From Pseudoalteromonas aurantia (GTDB taxonomy: Bacteria; Pseudomonadota; Gammaproteobacteria; Enterobacterales; Alteromonadaceae): 64,000 nucleotides of DNA. The stretch covers positions 62,001-126,000 of the forward strand of contig NZ_PNBY01000028.1 in assembly GCF_005886875.1 (NCBI RefSeq). Direction: 5' to 3'. Shown here one piece after another: positions 34,872-44,564 of this stretch. The translations under genes and the position numbers were made by a program. The notes under the pieces are model-generated. The model searched no databases. It was not told where the DNA came from and was given only the letters and a program-made list of their open reading frames with translations. Position 1 is the first letter of the stretch. Every line of letters starts with the position of its first letter.

Positions 34872-35378
34872 TTAGTTTTTTTTGATAGGCTCAATACTTT
34901 CTAGTAGCTTTTTTTGAGCTTCTAAAATTGTGATGTTTGCTGTGTCGATAATGACTCTTTCGCTACTCCATTTTGTGTATTCGCGTTGTGATACGCTTTC
35001 CCAGTTTGGCAGCATCAAATTAGGAATATCAGTTTTCCTTGATTCTACTCGGTGACGGTGTTGCTCGGTATCGGTACAGACAATCTCAATATCAATATAT
35101 GGAATGCCACTTTTCTTTGCAACGTGCCACCATTGCACGCGTGATTCTATGACTGGGTTAGTCGAGTCTGCGACAACATGCTGGCCTAACGCTAAATTAT
35201 CTTTCGCCAATTGAAAAGCAACTTGGTAACCATGGTCATATATATCTGTAATACCCGTATTACGCATAGTTTGTTCAATACTATCAATACGTAAGTAAAC
35301 AGCATTTAAGTGTTTTACTAAAAACTTGGCTAAGGTACTTTTACCTGTCGCAGGTAAACCGGAAAATATATATAACAA
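34872..35378 (-). CDS. P-loop kinase-like ATPase (zeta-toxin/nucleotide-kinase fold)
   Basis: 168 residues from TTG 35378, chosen because GAGGAGG sits 5 bases upstream; an earlier TTG at 35408 has no such signal. Walker A is GLPATGKST near the N-terminus, followed by LRIDSIEQ and VVADSTNP (Walker B-like). A lid-type RHRVESRKTD segment is present. Such small kinases phosphorylate sugars, nucleotides or antibiotics; the substrate is unknown. The neighbouring flavin-binding-fold gene is 46 bp upstream on the same strand, so they may be co-transcribed. Confidence 0.8.
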   Translation of the reverse strand: MLYIFSGLPATGKSTLAKFLVKHLNAVYLRIDSIEQTMRNTGITDIYDHGYQVAFQLAKDNLALGQHVVADSTNPVIESRVQWWHVAKKSGIPYIDIEIVCTDTEQHRHRVESRKTDIPNLMLPNWESVSQREYTKWSSERVIIDTANITILEAQKKLLESIEPIKKN

Positions 35379-35424
35379 ATATGCCTCCTCAATCAGCAGT
35401 TGAGTCAAACTGTGTTGGTTGTGT

Positions 35425-35880
35425 TTATGTGTACCATTCGTTCTTTTCTAACCAAAAAATTTTACCAAACCCCGCAATAAATCGAATTCTTACGATGGAA
35501 ATGCGCCAAATGTTAAAGTCGTTTAAGGTCATGTATTCTTGTGCAGACGGATACTTCTCAACAAACGCGTTTAAATATGGCGCACTCTGTATTTTGGGGA
35601 GTTTGGTTGCATCGCCAACTAAGGTGAGCCTGGCTGTTTGCGGATCATCATCACTGGTTTGATTGAAAACGGTCAGAGACAGGGCGTTATTGGCGGCGAG
35701 GTTTTTGGCATGTTGAGCGATATCACTAATATACAGGTAGACGTTATTATCATCGTTACAAACAAACTGTACCGTCGATCCGAAAGGGTAACCTGCTAGG
35801 GTTTGAGAGTGTGTAGATAATACGGCTACAGAACTAGAAATTAATTGGTTTTTTGCTTCAATAAGCGCTTGATCACGCAT
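35425..35880 (-). CDS. Pyridoxamine-5'-phosphate-oxidase-fold protein (HugZ N-domain-like)
   Basis: 151 residues. The split-barrel flavin fold is suggested by SSSVAVLSTHSQTLAGYPFGSTVQFVC, the strand VYLYISDIAQHAKNLAANNALSL and the SLTVF region. This corresponds to the FMN-binding half of HugZ/HutZ-type heme-utilisation proteins but without the C-terminal heme-ligand domain. Function could be FMN-dependent oxidation or heme handling; not decidable. Confidence 0.8.
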   Translation of the reverse strand: MRDQALIEAKNQLISSSVAVLSTHSQTLAGYPFGSTVQFVCNDDNNVYLYISDIAQHAKNLAANNALSLTVFNQTSDDDPQTARLTLVGDATKLPKIQSAPYLNAFVEKYPSAQEYMTLNDFNIWRISIVRIRFIAGFGKIFWLEKNEWYT

Positions 35881-36014
35881 GATGTTCGTCGTTCGTTAAT
35901 AGTACAGACACGTTATCATAAAAATAATGTGTCTGCTGTCAGTATAGCTGTGTTTTTCTCATAAAGCCGTTCTGTATATTACCTAAAATCGTTTATTTAT
36001 AGGTGATCCATACC

Positions 36015-37217
36015 TTAATTGACTGTTGAAACGGATTTGATGATATTTTCACATTCATGATGGCTCATAAACACGGGGACTGGGTAGTCAGGGTGTGCTT
36101 CATTGAGAGCTGCACGTGCGAGATTTTGAATATCTTCAGCTTTTATTTCAGTAAAGGAATTGGGAATTTTGCACTGTATTAACAGTTGCTCTATGGCATT
36201 GAGTGCGTCATCTGCCTGACGCTCAATTGGGTGAATACGGGAAGTTAGTTGGCAGTGCCTGGCTATCAGTGCCATACGGCTTTGTATTCGCTCACCATAC
36301 CACCGCAAGACGGGCATTAATAATATTGCGTTAGCGAGGCCATGAGGGGTGTTGTAGTTAGCACTAAGTTGATGGGATATGGCGTGTATATAGCCAACGG
36401 AAGTGCGTGTGAATGCTTGCCCCGCGTAAAAAGCAGCGCTAAGCAGTTGTGAACGGGCATAACTGTGCGTTGCTTCTGAGTAAGCCGTTGGTAGGTTGTC
36501 AAAAATAAGCGCACAAGCTTCTAACGCGCGATTTTGGCTGAACGTCATGCAATTAATACTCAATAGTGCTTCTATCGCATGTGTCAGTGCATCAATTGCT
36601 GTTGTCGCAGTAATGTGAGGTGGTAAGCTGGTGGTGAGTTCTGGCAGTAATACGGCGTGATGTGGGACCAACACAAAGTCAGTTGCTGCATACTTCAAAT
36701 GCGTATTTGGGCAATTCACCACAGCAGCAACGGTGGTTTCTGAGCCAGTGCCAGCCGTTGTCGGGATGGCAATGTTTGGGGGTAATCGCTTCAGTACTTT
36801 GAAAAGTCCTTTAAATTCAGTGATCGCTTTATTTGGTCTGACTGCTTTTGCACCGATTAATTTGGCACAGTCAATAACTGAGCCGCCCCCAACACTGATG
36901 ATTGCTTGGCATTGGTACTTTTTATATAGCGCAAAGCCCTGTTGTACATTTTCGATCGTTGGGTTAGGCAATACTTGGTTGAATATCATCACATTTAATT
37001 TTTGGCGCTGCACCTCTGATATGATAGATGTGGGTATGCCCAGTTCCTGCAATGTACGGTCAGTGATCAGTAAAACATAACTTTGCTCCGTCAGCTGTAA
37101 TGCTTTTATAGCGTTAGTCAGTCCACTTTTGTTTTTATGTAGTTGTGGATTGGGAATACCGATAAAGATAACAATACATTTTAAGATGAAATGATAGAGA
37201 CGGTATAGAAAAAACAT
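36015..37217 (-). CDS. Iron-containing alcohol dehydrogenase
   Basis: 400 residues, normal for Fe-ADH group III. NAD(P) binding is shown by ISVGGGSVIDCAK and IPTTAGTGSETT. Metal ligands Asp and three His are visible in DALTHAIEALLS, GYIHAISHQL and NTPHGLANAILL. The N-terminus has an extra hydrophobic stretch (FFLYRLYHFILKCIVIF), so a later start or a membrane association is possible. Substrate unknown. Confidence 0.9.
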   Translation of the reverse strand: MFFLYRLYHFILKCIVIFIGIPNPQLHKNKSGLTNAIKALQLTEQSYVLLITDRTLQELGIPTSIISEVQRQKLNVMIFNQVLPNPTIENVQQGFALYKKYQCQAIISVGGGSVIDCAKLIGAKAVRPNKAITEFKGLFKVLKRLPPNIAIPTTAGTGSETTVAAVVNCPNTHLKYAATDFVLVPHHAVLLPELTTSLPPHITATTAIDALTHAIEALLSINCMTFSQNRALEACALIFDNLPTAYSEATHSYARSQLLSAAFYAGQAFTRTSVGYIHAISHQLSANYNTPHGLANAILLMPVLRWYGERIQSRMALIARHCQLTSRIHPIERQADDALNAIEQLLIQCKIPNSFTEIKAEDIQNLARAALNEAHPDYPVPVFMSHHECENIIKSVSTVN

Positions 37218-37327
37218 GGCAACCCAGTGCGGTAGATAGATGCACTAACTGTAGCACACGACATCATGGAGCGTACTTGGCTGTAAAAATGAGTTTATGA
37301 AATGAGTATAGAAGAGTGTAGAAAAAC

Positions 37328-37356
37328 AAAAAGCCGCTTTATAAAAGCGGCTTTTT
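37328..37356 (-). terminator. Rho-independent terminator of deaD
   Basis: A 13-bp stem, AAAAAGCCGCTTT with AAAGCGGCTTTTT, over a 3-base loop, 16 bp after the deaD stop. The T-run on the minus strand is good; the structure would also work from the other side. Confidence 0.88.
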
Positions 37357-37372
37357 GCTATGAATGGCTAGC

Positions 37373-39202
37373 TTAGCTAAAGCTTACTGAGCGACGTTCT
37401 TTGTTTTCGCCATCGCGACGTGGAGCGCGTTTGTCACCACTTGAGCGTTTACGGTCACTACGGTCATTTCGACGCTCTGAACCTGCTTGGTCAGCGTTAT
37501 GTGTGCTTTTAGTCAGCTTCATAGGACGCTTACAGATCACAACGTTGTTGAAGTGACTTAGTACATCACTTGGCATGTTCTGAGGTAACTGTACTGTACT
37601 GTGCTCGTTAAATAGGCGAATATCACCAATGAACTTGCTTGAAATATCAGCTTCGTTTGCGATTGCGCCTACGATGTTTTTAACTTGAACACCATGGTCA
37701 CGGCCTACTTCGATACGGTATGTATCCATAGGGCCTTGACTGCTGTTACGTGGGCCACGTTCGCGCTCAGGACGCTCACGACGTTCACCATTACGCTCAC
37801 GACCACGACCTTGACGGTCATTACGCTCACCACGACGGTTGTTGTCACGACGGTCATCGCGATCACGACGTTCACGCTGTTGAATCTTAATATCTTCAAC
37901 TTTAAGTGGCGTTTGCTGTTGTGCTAAACATAGCATAGCACCCGCTAACTGTTCTTGAGAGAGCTCAAGCTTTTCAGCAAGACCTGCCGCCACTTCGTTA
38001 AAGAAGTTAATGTCTTTGTGTTCAAGGGCATTAGTGAGCTTCGTTTGAAGTGCAGCGATACGCTTTTCTTCAACGACTTGTGCACTTGGTAATTCAACTT
38101 CAGTAATTTCTGACTTTGTGTGTCTCATAATATTACGTAGTAAGTAACGTTCATTATGTTTCACAAATAAGATAGCTTTACCAGTACGACCAGCACGACC
38201 AGTACGACCAATACGGTGAACATAAGCTTCACTGTCTTGTGGAATATCGTAGTTGATAACTAAGCTTAAGCGATCTACATCTAGACCACGTGCTGCAACG
38301 TCTGTTGCAATAACGATGTCTAGTAAGCCACTCTTAAGGCGCTCAACAGTACGCTCACGCGCTTGTTGGTTCATGTCACCATTAAGTGGTGCAGCAGAAA
38401 AACCTTGTTGCTCAAGTAGCTCAGCAAGTTGAACTGTATCGTTACGAGTACGAACGAAAACAATTGCACCTTCATACTGTTCGGCTTCTAAAAAGCGAAC
38501 AATCGCTTTGTTTTTGTGTACACTTGCACGCCAAAAAACCTGTTCAACAGATGATACTGTCGAGTTGCGAGCTGAGATATGAACTTGCTCAGCATTGTCT
38601 AAGTACTTAGAACAGATAGATTGTATTTGCTTAGGCATTGTTGCTGAGAACAAACAAGTTTGTTTATTTTCAGGCGTTTTTTCCATGATGTTTTCTACAT
38701 CATCGATAAAGCCCATGCGTAACATTTCATCAGCTTCATCTAATACTAATGCTTTAAGATCAGATAAGTTGATTGTTTTACGGTTAATATGGTCAATTAA
38801 TCGACCTGGCGTAGCAACGATAATCTGTGCACCACGACGTAGAGCACTTAGTTGAATACCATAGCTTTGGCCACCATAGAGTGCTAATACTTCGACACCT
38901 TTGGTAAATTTAGCATATTGTTCAAACGCCTCTGCCACCTGAATGGCAAGTTCGCGTGTTGGTGTTAACACCAATATTTGTGGCTGCTTCGTAGCCGGGT
39001 CAATATTATTTAATAGTGGTAATGCAAATGCTGCAGTTTTACCTGTACCCGTCTGCGCTAGTCCCAGTACGTCCTTTCTTTCTAGCAATAACGGTATACA
39101 TTGAGCTTGGATCTCAGATGGTGTCTTATATCCTTGCTCTTCGACTGCTTTTAAAATTGCAGGAGAAAGATCTAAAGATTTAAACGTGACTGGTTCTGAC
39201 AT
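37373..39202 (-). CDS. deaD: DEAD-box ATP-dependent RNA helicase DeaD/CsdA
   Basis: 609 residues. Helicase core: Q motif (YKTPSEIQAQCIP), AQTGTGKT (49-56), PTRELA, VLDEADEML, SAT, and HRIGRTGRAGRTG. A C-terminal DbpA/CsdA RNA-binding domain follows (YRIEVGRDHGVQVKNIVGA and FNEHSTVQLP), flanked by Arg/Asp/Asn-rich tracts. It unwinds structured RNA in ribosome assembly and mRNA decay, mainly at low temperature. The 186-bp upstream gap leaves room for a structured leader, as in other cold-induced helicase mRNAs. Confidence 0.96.
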   Translation of the reverse strand: MSEPVTFKSLDLSPAILKAVEEQGYKTPSEIQAQCIPLLLERKDVLGLAQTGTGKTAAFALPLLNNIDPATKQPQILVLTPTRELAIQVAEAFEQYAKFTKGVEVLALYGGQSYGIQLSALRRGAQIIVATPGRLIDHINRKTINLSDLKALVLDEADEMLRMGFIDDVENIMEKTPENKQTCLFSATMPKQIQSICSKYLDNAEQVHISARNSTVSSVEQVFWRASVHKNKAIVRFLEAEQYEGAIVFVRTRNDTVQLAELLEQQGFSAAPLNGDMNQQARERTVERLKSGLLDIVIATDVAARGLDVDRLSLVINYDIPQDSEAYVHRIGRTGRAGRTGKAILFVKHNERYLLRNIMRHTKSEITEVELPSAQVVEEKRIAALQTKLTNALEHKDINFFNEVAAGLAEKLELSQEQLAGAMLCLAQQQTPLKVEDIKIQQRERRDRDDRRDNNRRGERNDRQGRGRERNGERRERPERERGPRNSSQGPMDTYRIEVGRDHGVQVKNIVGAIANEADISSKFIGDIRLFNEHSTVQLPQNMPSDVLSHFNNVVICKRPMKLTKSTHNADQAGSERRNDRSDRKRSSGDKRAPRRDGENKERRSVSFS

Positions 39203-39388
39203 TAATGCGCCTCAACGATTTTAAAGAGGCGCGCATTGTATAGGAAAAGACTAGCAAATGCTTGTATAAATTAGAACTAATTTATATGTACTTGATGTTG
39301 TATGTTTTTTAATCAGTGGTTTTTTCGGTATTTAACATACCGTTTACGAATACGCGCATTTACTGGTTTCACACAATTTTACCTTATT

Positions 39389-39652
39389 TTAGCTATATAG
39401 CCCTAATTCTGCTTTTGCATAGGCTTCGAATTCGGTAAATCCACCAATATGGTCTTGGTCAATAAATATTTGAGGCACAGTTGGACAAGGTTTACCTGCA
39501 GACTTCTCTAGGTCGGCCTTTGACACATTTTCTTTGATAATGTCGACATAACGATAGTTGAAATCATCACGATCAGTTTTTAATTTTTCTGCGACTTCTT
39601 TAGCACGTACACAAAATGGGCAGCCTTCACGGCCGAATATTACTGTAAACAT
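39389..39652 (-). CDS. grxA: Glutaredoxin 1
   Basis: 87 residues from ATG 39652; the family alignment fixes this start (E. coli GrxA MQTVIFGRSGCPYCVRAK, here MFTVIFGREGCPFCVRAK). The active site is CPFC. GSH-binding residues lie in TVPQIF and HIGGFTEF. It reduces disulfides such as in ribonucleotide reductase with glutathione. A longer frame upstream is non-homologous. Confidence 0.95.
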   Translation of the reverse strand: MFTVIFGREGCPFCVRAKEVAEKLKTDRDDFNYRYVDIIKENVSKADLEKSAGKPCPTVPQIFIDQDHIGGFTEFEAYAKAELGLYS

Positions 39653-39804
39653 TAATTCTACTCTCTTTAAGTTTCTTTGGAATAGGCTTAAGTTTAGTGC
39701 TTTTTGATAGATTGAAAAGCGGGTTAAAACGATAGGGGTAATCGGTTTTTTAAATGCCCAGATATAGGCCACAGTAGCTATGGCCTATATTTTCTCAAAG
39801 TGAG

Positions 39805-41883
39805 TTAGAAGGTGACACTGAAACCAATAGACGGGCGCAACTCAAAGTCATCCTCTTCTTCTTCGATGTACAGATCATTGACGGATTTAACTTTATCGTA
39901 ATCCAAATCAATACTGCTGACGTTCTTTTGTCCATAAGCATTCATCAGCTCAAGAATTAATTTTCCATCTAAACCAAATAATTGAGTCTTGCGTTCAAAG
40001 CGGATATCTAAGCGATGATATAAATCATGCCTTTTAGAAAATGAATCGCCATAGACGGGCAAAAAGCGATTGTCGAAATCAGGGTTTTCACGTACACCGA
40101 CAATCGGTGTGTAGGCTTGCCCACTGCGCGCGGTAAAATTAAAGCCACCTTCCCAAAGTTCATTTATTTCATATTGAAATACGGCATTAAACACTATGGG
40201 TGTATCTGCATAATAGTCTTTGGTTACATGGTCGCGGGTATTAGTTCGTTCACTTTTTGCATAGCTTAATGACACCCAGCCATACCACTTGTCCGTCTTA
40301 TTTTTATTGATGAGTAAGTCAATACCGTACGCTTCCCCTTCAACTTGGTTACTATATAATAGATGTACATCAGATGCATTGGTATCAATGGCCAGTGGTA
40401 GGTTATCCATGGTCTTATGATACCCTTCAATAGACCATGACCACTCATCAGCAAGTTCTTGACTAAAGCCGAGCGTAATGTGATCAGATGTTTGCGATTC
40501 TAAATTGGGGTTGCCTACATCTGGTGCAATATGGTTGATGTTTTGCATTCTGTTATAACGACCAAATTTAGCTGAAATGGTACTTTGGTCGCTAAGGTAG
40601 TAATTCAGCGCGATGCGCGGCGTTACAAAGCTCTCGTCGGTGTACTTGTTATGCTGCCACTGGCCACCCAATTCGCTTTGCAATTGCTCATTGATTTGCC
40701 AGACGTGCGTCAACCCAATAAACCCAGTATTGACATTAAATTTTTGTTTTCCCGTGATCCGCGCCCCTTTTTTGATGTCACAATCAGGGTCAAACTCGGT
40801 ACATACATATTGAAACGTATCGTAGTTATAAGATGTTTCATTATCATAATACGCCATATCAGTGATCATGCGGTGTTGCTTATTAATACGATAATTCAGT
40901 TGTGCTTTGTATGTGTATTGTGTCTCAGATTCTTCTTCGAAAAAACCATTACTCAAACTTGCGCGTTTGCCATACTCAAGCTTACCTGAGTGCTTTAGTG
41001 CACCAACTGCCATTCTTAAATGAAAACGTTTGTTATAGTGGTCCCATAATACATTTTGGCTATTGAACTCCCTGATATAAACGGCGTCACCTTGAAATTC
41101 AGGGGTTTTCTGGGCGAGTTCTGCCCGTTCATTAAACCCTGCAGCAGCAGAATCTTCTGCACCCGTAAAATTAAATGTCAGGGTATTATTGTGATTGATA
41201 TCCCATAACCATTTACCCTGATAATCATGGTCATCGGGCGCTTCGTTGATTATCACGCCAGAAGGTTCGCCATCATCACCTTCAAGCTCTTCTCCTTCGG
41301 AAAAAAAGAGTGGCAGTGTACTTTTACGCGCCGAAAAGTAAAAAGCAGTATGCTCAGTTGCTTGTCCTTCGACAAATATACCTGCGTTAAACATGGTGAA
41401 ATCAAGGGTGGTGGTAATAGGTTGATATTTTGGGTTACGCAGTGTGACATCGAATACCGCGCCAGTTGCATTACTATACCCTGCGCCATAGCCTGCTGAG
41501 TAAAGTTGAAAGTCTTGAATAATGTGGCGATTGAAAATAGAGCTGCCAAAATCATGAAAGATATAACCTGCAGGCATAAAATCTACTTCAAAAATATTAT
41601 CACTGGGTGAAGAGCCTCGTACGGCGGGCTCTGCCATTGAACCACCCGCTGCTACAACGCCAGGTAAAGAGTAAACTGCTCGCAGTGGATCGCCCATTGC
41701 GCCAGGCATGGCAACGAGTTTTTCGGTATTTTCGGTAATTTCACTGGTGACGCTGCTCCGTTTGTAAAGTACTTCTATATGCTCTATTTGAGCTTGCTGC
41801 GCGTGTGCAATACTTGAAAATACCATGCACATCATAATGGGTGATAAAACGAAAGAGCGCTTTGCGTGCGTAATTTTTTCCAT
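39805..41883 (-). CDS. TonB-dependent outer-membrane receptor
   Basis: 692 residues from ATG 41883 (AGGG 9 bases upstream); a longer start at 41913 is less likely. Signal peptide ends near AHAQQ. Plug domain: GAMGDPLRAVYSLPGV, AEPAVRGSSPSDNIFEVDF and SNATGAVFDVTLR. A 22-strand barrel follows, and it ends with an aromatic residue (SVTF) for BAM recognition. No iron-siderophore marker is recognisable, so the ligand is unknown. The thioredoxin-like gene just upstream is on the same strand and may be linked. Confidence 0.9.
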   Translation of the reverse strand: MEKITHAKRSFVLSPIMMCMVFSSIAHAQQAQIEHIEVLYKRSSVTSEITENTEKLVAMPGAMGDPLRAVYSLPGVVAAGGSMAEPAVRGSSPSDNIFEVDFMPAGYIFHDFGSSIFNRHIIQDFQLYSAGYGAGYSNATGAVFDVTLRNPKYQPITTTLDFTMFNAGIFVEGQATEHTAFYFSARKSTLPLFFSEGEELEGDDGEPSGVIINEAPDDHDYQGKWLWDINHNNTLTFNFTGAEDSAAAGFNERAELAQKTPEFQGDAVYIREFNSQNVLWDHYNKRFHLRMAVGALKHSGKLEYGKRASLSNGFFEEESETQYTYKAQLNYRINKQHRMITDMAYYDNETSYNYDTFQYVCTEFDPDCDIKKGARITGKQKFNVNTGFIGLTHVWQINEQLQSELGGQWQHNKYTDESFVTPRIALNYYLSDQSTISAKFGRYNRMQNINHIAPDVGNPNLESQTSDHITLGFSQELADEWSWSIEGYHKTMDNLPLAIDTNASDVHLLYSNQVEGEAYGIDLLINKNKTDKWYGWVSLSYAKSERTNTRDHVTKDYYADTPIVFNAVFQYEINELWEGGFNFTARSGQAYTPIVGVRENPDFDNRFLPVYGDSFSKRHDLYHRLDIRFERKTQLFGLDGKLILELMNAYGQKNVSSIDLDYDKVKSVNDLYIEEEEDDFELRPSIGFSVTF

Positions 41884-41973
41884 GTTCTGGTCCCTGTGCT
41901 GTATATGAATCAACGATGAATTTCAGCAACAGTGTAACCAAGTAGAGTGTATAAGTGTTTTAGCTTTGGGTAA

Positions 41974-42000
41974 GAAACTGTAGGGTTGAGCTACAGTTTC
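41974..42000 (-). terminator. Hairpin after the thioredoxin-like gene
   Basis: GAAACTGTAG (41974-41983) pairs perfectly with CTACAGTTTC (41991-42000) immediately after the leftward stop. The T tail is weak, so partial read-through into the TonB receptor is possible. Confidence 0.5.
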
Positions 42001-42486
42001 TTACAGTCGTATTTTTATACCTAATTCACTTGAATAGCCGATAGAGCGCTCTACAACTTTCAGGTGTTCATCAATCACGTAATAGGTTGGGTATGCTTTT
42101 ACCTTAAAGTTTTGCGCCGTTATGTGATCTCCAAGTAAAACAGGCATAGATAAATTTAACCCTTGTGAAAATTGACGGACCCTTTGAGGGGTTGCGTAGT
42201 CGAGCGCAATAGCAACCGCGTTGAGGTCTCCATTTTTATGTAACTTATCTAAATTAGGCATGCTGTATTTACAGATACTACACCATGGGGCAAAAAAGTA
42301 GATAACCGTTTGCTGACCTTTTAATGATGATAAGTCGATACGCTGATCTGCGTCATCTAGCCTTGGGAGGGAAAAGTATGGTGCGGTTTGTTTACCATTA
42401 TCTGCAAGCATGCCAAGCTCTTGGGTCGCAGAGATAGCGGTAATGGTCAAAAGTAATAAACCAATTTGTATGATGTATTTAAACAT
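42001..42486 (-). CDS. Thioredoxin-like (TlpA/ScsD type) redox protein
   Basis: 161 residues from ATG 42486. A signal or membrane segment (about 3-20) is followed by a TlpA-type thioredoxin fold with active site WCSICK, a SxxxLKGQQTVIYFFAPWC lead-in and the cis-proline motif KAYPTYYVID. It is periplasmic and may reduce or repair disulfides, similar to suppressor-of-copper-sensitivity ScsD. It shares strand with the TonB receptor downstream. Confidence 0.85.
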   Translation of the reverse strand: MFKYIIQIGLLLLTITAISATQELGMLADNGKQTAPYFSLPRLDDADQRIDLSSLKGQQTVIYFFAPWCSICKYSMPNLDKLHKNGDLNAVAIALDYATPQRVRQFSQGLNLSMPVLLGDHITAQNFKVKAYPTYYVIDEHLKVVERSIGYSSELGIKIRL

Positions 42487-42627
42487 AAGGTACATGGGTT
42501 ATGAATTTTAGGGCAGCTTAATACAAACAGACCGAGTAAATCGAATTATTTTCTCACTGTGTTTATGTATAAATTTAACTAAATGCTACACCGCTATTAG
42601 GGTAAGGGCGTTTATAAATTATGACTA

Positions 42628-42671
42628 AATACCATCATAGGATCAGGGTAACTTGATCCTATGATGGTATT
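42628..42671. other. 18-bp perfect hairpin downstream of the acyltransferase gene
   Basis: Bases 42628-42645 pair without mismatch with 42654-42671 over an 8-base loop. It follows the 3' end of the leftward gene and has no T-run. It may protect or end the transcript. Confidence 0.65.
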
Positions 42672-42691
42672 CGTACTGGATTGGCGTTTAC

Positions 42692-44401
42692 TTACTCACC
42701 CAAATAACGCTTTGCTTTTTGTGGCTTCAGCTTTTCTAAGTCAACTAAGACGAGTCCATCGATACAGTTATTAAAATCAGGATCAATACTAAAGCTGAGA
42801 AAGTTTGCCCCGTCATGGTCACATATTTCAGTGTATTGTTTGAATAGCGTTGGCACTTGCGCACCCATATTCGCCAGAATATGTTTGAGTTCTGCAAAAT
42901 CTTCTTTTACATCTGCACCGTGGAATAAGCTTTGATAATGCGTTAGTTGCGCATTCGATAATTTATATTCGTTATTAGGCTGTGCATGGTTCGTTAGGCG
43001 CGCAAAGTAATGTTGATAGTGATAAACCAACATGGCTTTGGCTTCATCAGGAAGTGAGTTAGATAAGCTGACCGCACCAAATAGGTATCGGTGTTCAGGG
43101 TAGCGTTTAACGAACGCACCAATGCCATACCATAAATAGTCGAGGCTTTTTCTGCCCCAGTATTTAGGTTGAACAAAGCTTCTGCCTAGTTCAAGGCCTT
43201 GTTCAAAGTAAGGCTGCATTTGCTCGCTATAACTAAATAAACTATCTGTATATAACCCTTGCTGCCCATGTTCTTCAATAACATGCTTGGCACTAGCAAG
43301 CCGATATGCACCAACAAGTTCCAGTTGTTCTGTATCCCAAAGTACTAGGTGTTGATAATGCATGTCGTAGCGGTCGATATCGCGCCTTTTTCCACTGCCC
43401 TCGCCAACAGCACGAAATGCAATTTCTCGCAGGCGACCCAGCTCTCTAAAAATGACAGAGCTCCCCTGATAATTATATAAGTATATTTGCATACCATCTT
43501 GGGTTTGCCCGAGTAACTCGCATTCTTTAATGGCTTTTTTGAGTTCTTTCTTACATTCGGGCACTGCAATTGGGCTTTGCGTTTTCAACGGGAGCGATTT
43601 TTTGCTGTTTAACCGATAGAGCTGTTTACGAATAAGGCTGACAACTTCTTTATCTTTTAAGTTCTCGATTAAATACGACTCGGGCGGAATACTTGCACCA
43701 ATTTCAAACTCCAAAGATTTCTGGCGTTGTTTAAACATCTCTTTGACTAAAAGTAAACTGGCCAAAGGCTTGTATATCATTGATGTACCATAGAATAATG
43801 GACTGTTTTTGGCTTTAATGAAAATAGGCAAAATCGGACAGTTTGCTTTTTTTGCAATGCGTAAGAATCCAGAGTTCCATTTACAGTCCTTGATCCCAGT
43901 GGCACTCAATCGTGACACTTCGCCAGCGGGGAAAATAAGCAAAGCGCCTTCTTGTTTTAAATGCAGCTGGATATTGGCCAACTCTTTTCGACGACTGGTG
44001 CCTGAAAGATTATCGACTGGTAATAATAAAGAATGCATCGGGGTTACCGACATCAACATCCGATTAGCAACAACCTTTAAGTCGGGCCGAACTTTTGCAA
44101 TGACCCGAATGAGTGCCAGTGCATCCAAAGAACCGATAGGATGGTTTGCTACAATAACAATACTGCCTTCACTGGGTATATGCTCAACTTGTTTAGGTTT
44201 GAAGCGTGCATCGAAGTCTAGCTCGTCAAGTACTTGCTCAACAAATTCAATACCTTGCAAGTGTGGGTAAGCATCGGCAAAAGCAATAAACTCTTGTTCA
44301 TGAAGTAAATATCCTAATCCTTTTTTTACTAAGCCTTTTACTTTTGGGGAGTTTTCTAATTGTGGTAAATTTGCTTCAATGACTTTATCGACACTTATCA
44401 T
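42692..44401 (-). CDS. Two-domain acyltransferase, PlsC-like plus OlsB-like GNAT (OlsF-like)
   Basis: 569 residues from ATG 44401; a TTG at 44455 is less likely. The N-half has a PlsC-like lysophospholipid acyltransferase with IVIVANHPIGSLDAL (H87 to D93, a variant HX5D), then LLIFPAGEVSRL and PILPIFIKA. The C-half (about 300-540) is a hemolysin-like/OlsB-like acyl-ACP N-acyltransferase with LREIAFRAVGEGSG, DRYDMHYQHLVLWD, ELGRSFVQPKYWG and LFGAVSLSN. Proteins with this order can make ornithine lipids from ornithine in two acylations (OlsF). Function is inferred. Confidence 0.82.
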   Translation of the reverse strand: MISVDKVIEANLPQLENSPKVKGLVKKGLGYLLHEQEFIAFADAYPHLQGIEFVEQVLDELDFDARFKPKQVEHIPSEGSIVIVANHPIGSLDALALIRVIAKVRPDLKVVANRMLMSVTPMHSLLLPVDNLSGTSRRKELANIQLHLKQEGALLIFPAGEVSRLSATGIKDCKWNSGFLRIAKKANCPILPIFIKAKNSPLFYGTSMIYKPLASLLLVKEMFKQRQKSLEFEIGASIPPESYLIENLKDKEVVSLIRKQLYRLNSKKSLPLKTQSPIAVPECKKELKKAIKECELLGQTQDGMQIYLYNYQGSSVIFRELGRLREIAFRAVGEGSGKRRDIDRYDMHYQHLVLWDTEQLELVGAYRLASAKHVIEEHGQQGLYTDSLFSYSEQMQPYFEQGLELGRSFVQPKYWGRKSLDYLWYGIGAFVKRYPEHRYLFGAVSLSNSLPDEAKAMLVYHYQHYFARLTNHAQPNNEYKLSNAQLTHYQSLFHGADVKEDFAELKHILANMGAQVPTLFKQYTEICDHDGANFLSFSIDPDFNNCIDGLVLVDLEKLKPQKAKRYLGE

Positions 44402-44564
44402 GGCTGGCTCTGTTGGTGTACGCAATGACCACAGAGTAAGAATATCTTGTGACAAGCCTGTTGCAAAGTTCTGTCATTTATATGACAGCTACCATGCCGA
44501 ACTTACTATGAATGGTTAAATGATAAGACTAGAATGGCACATCACTTTTTTTAGAGAACATTCG

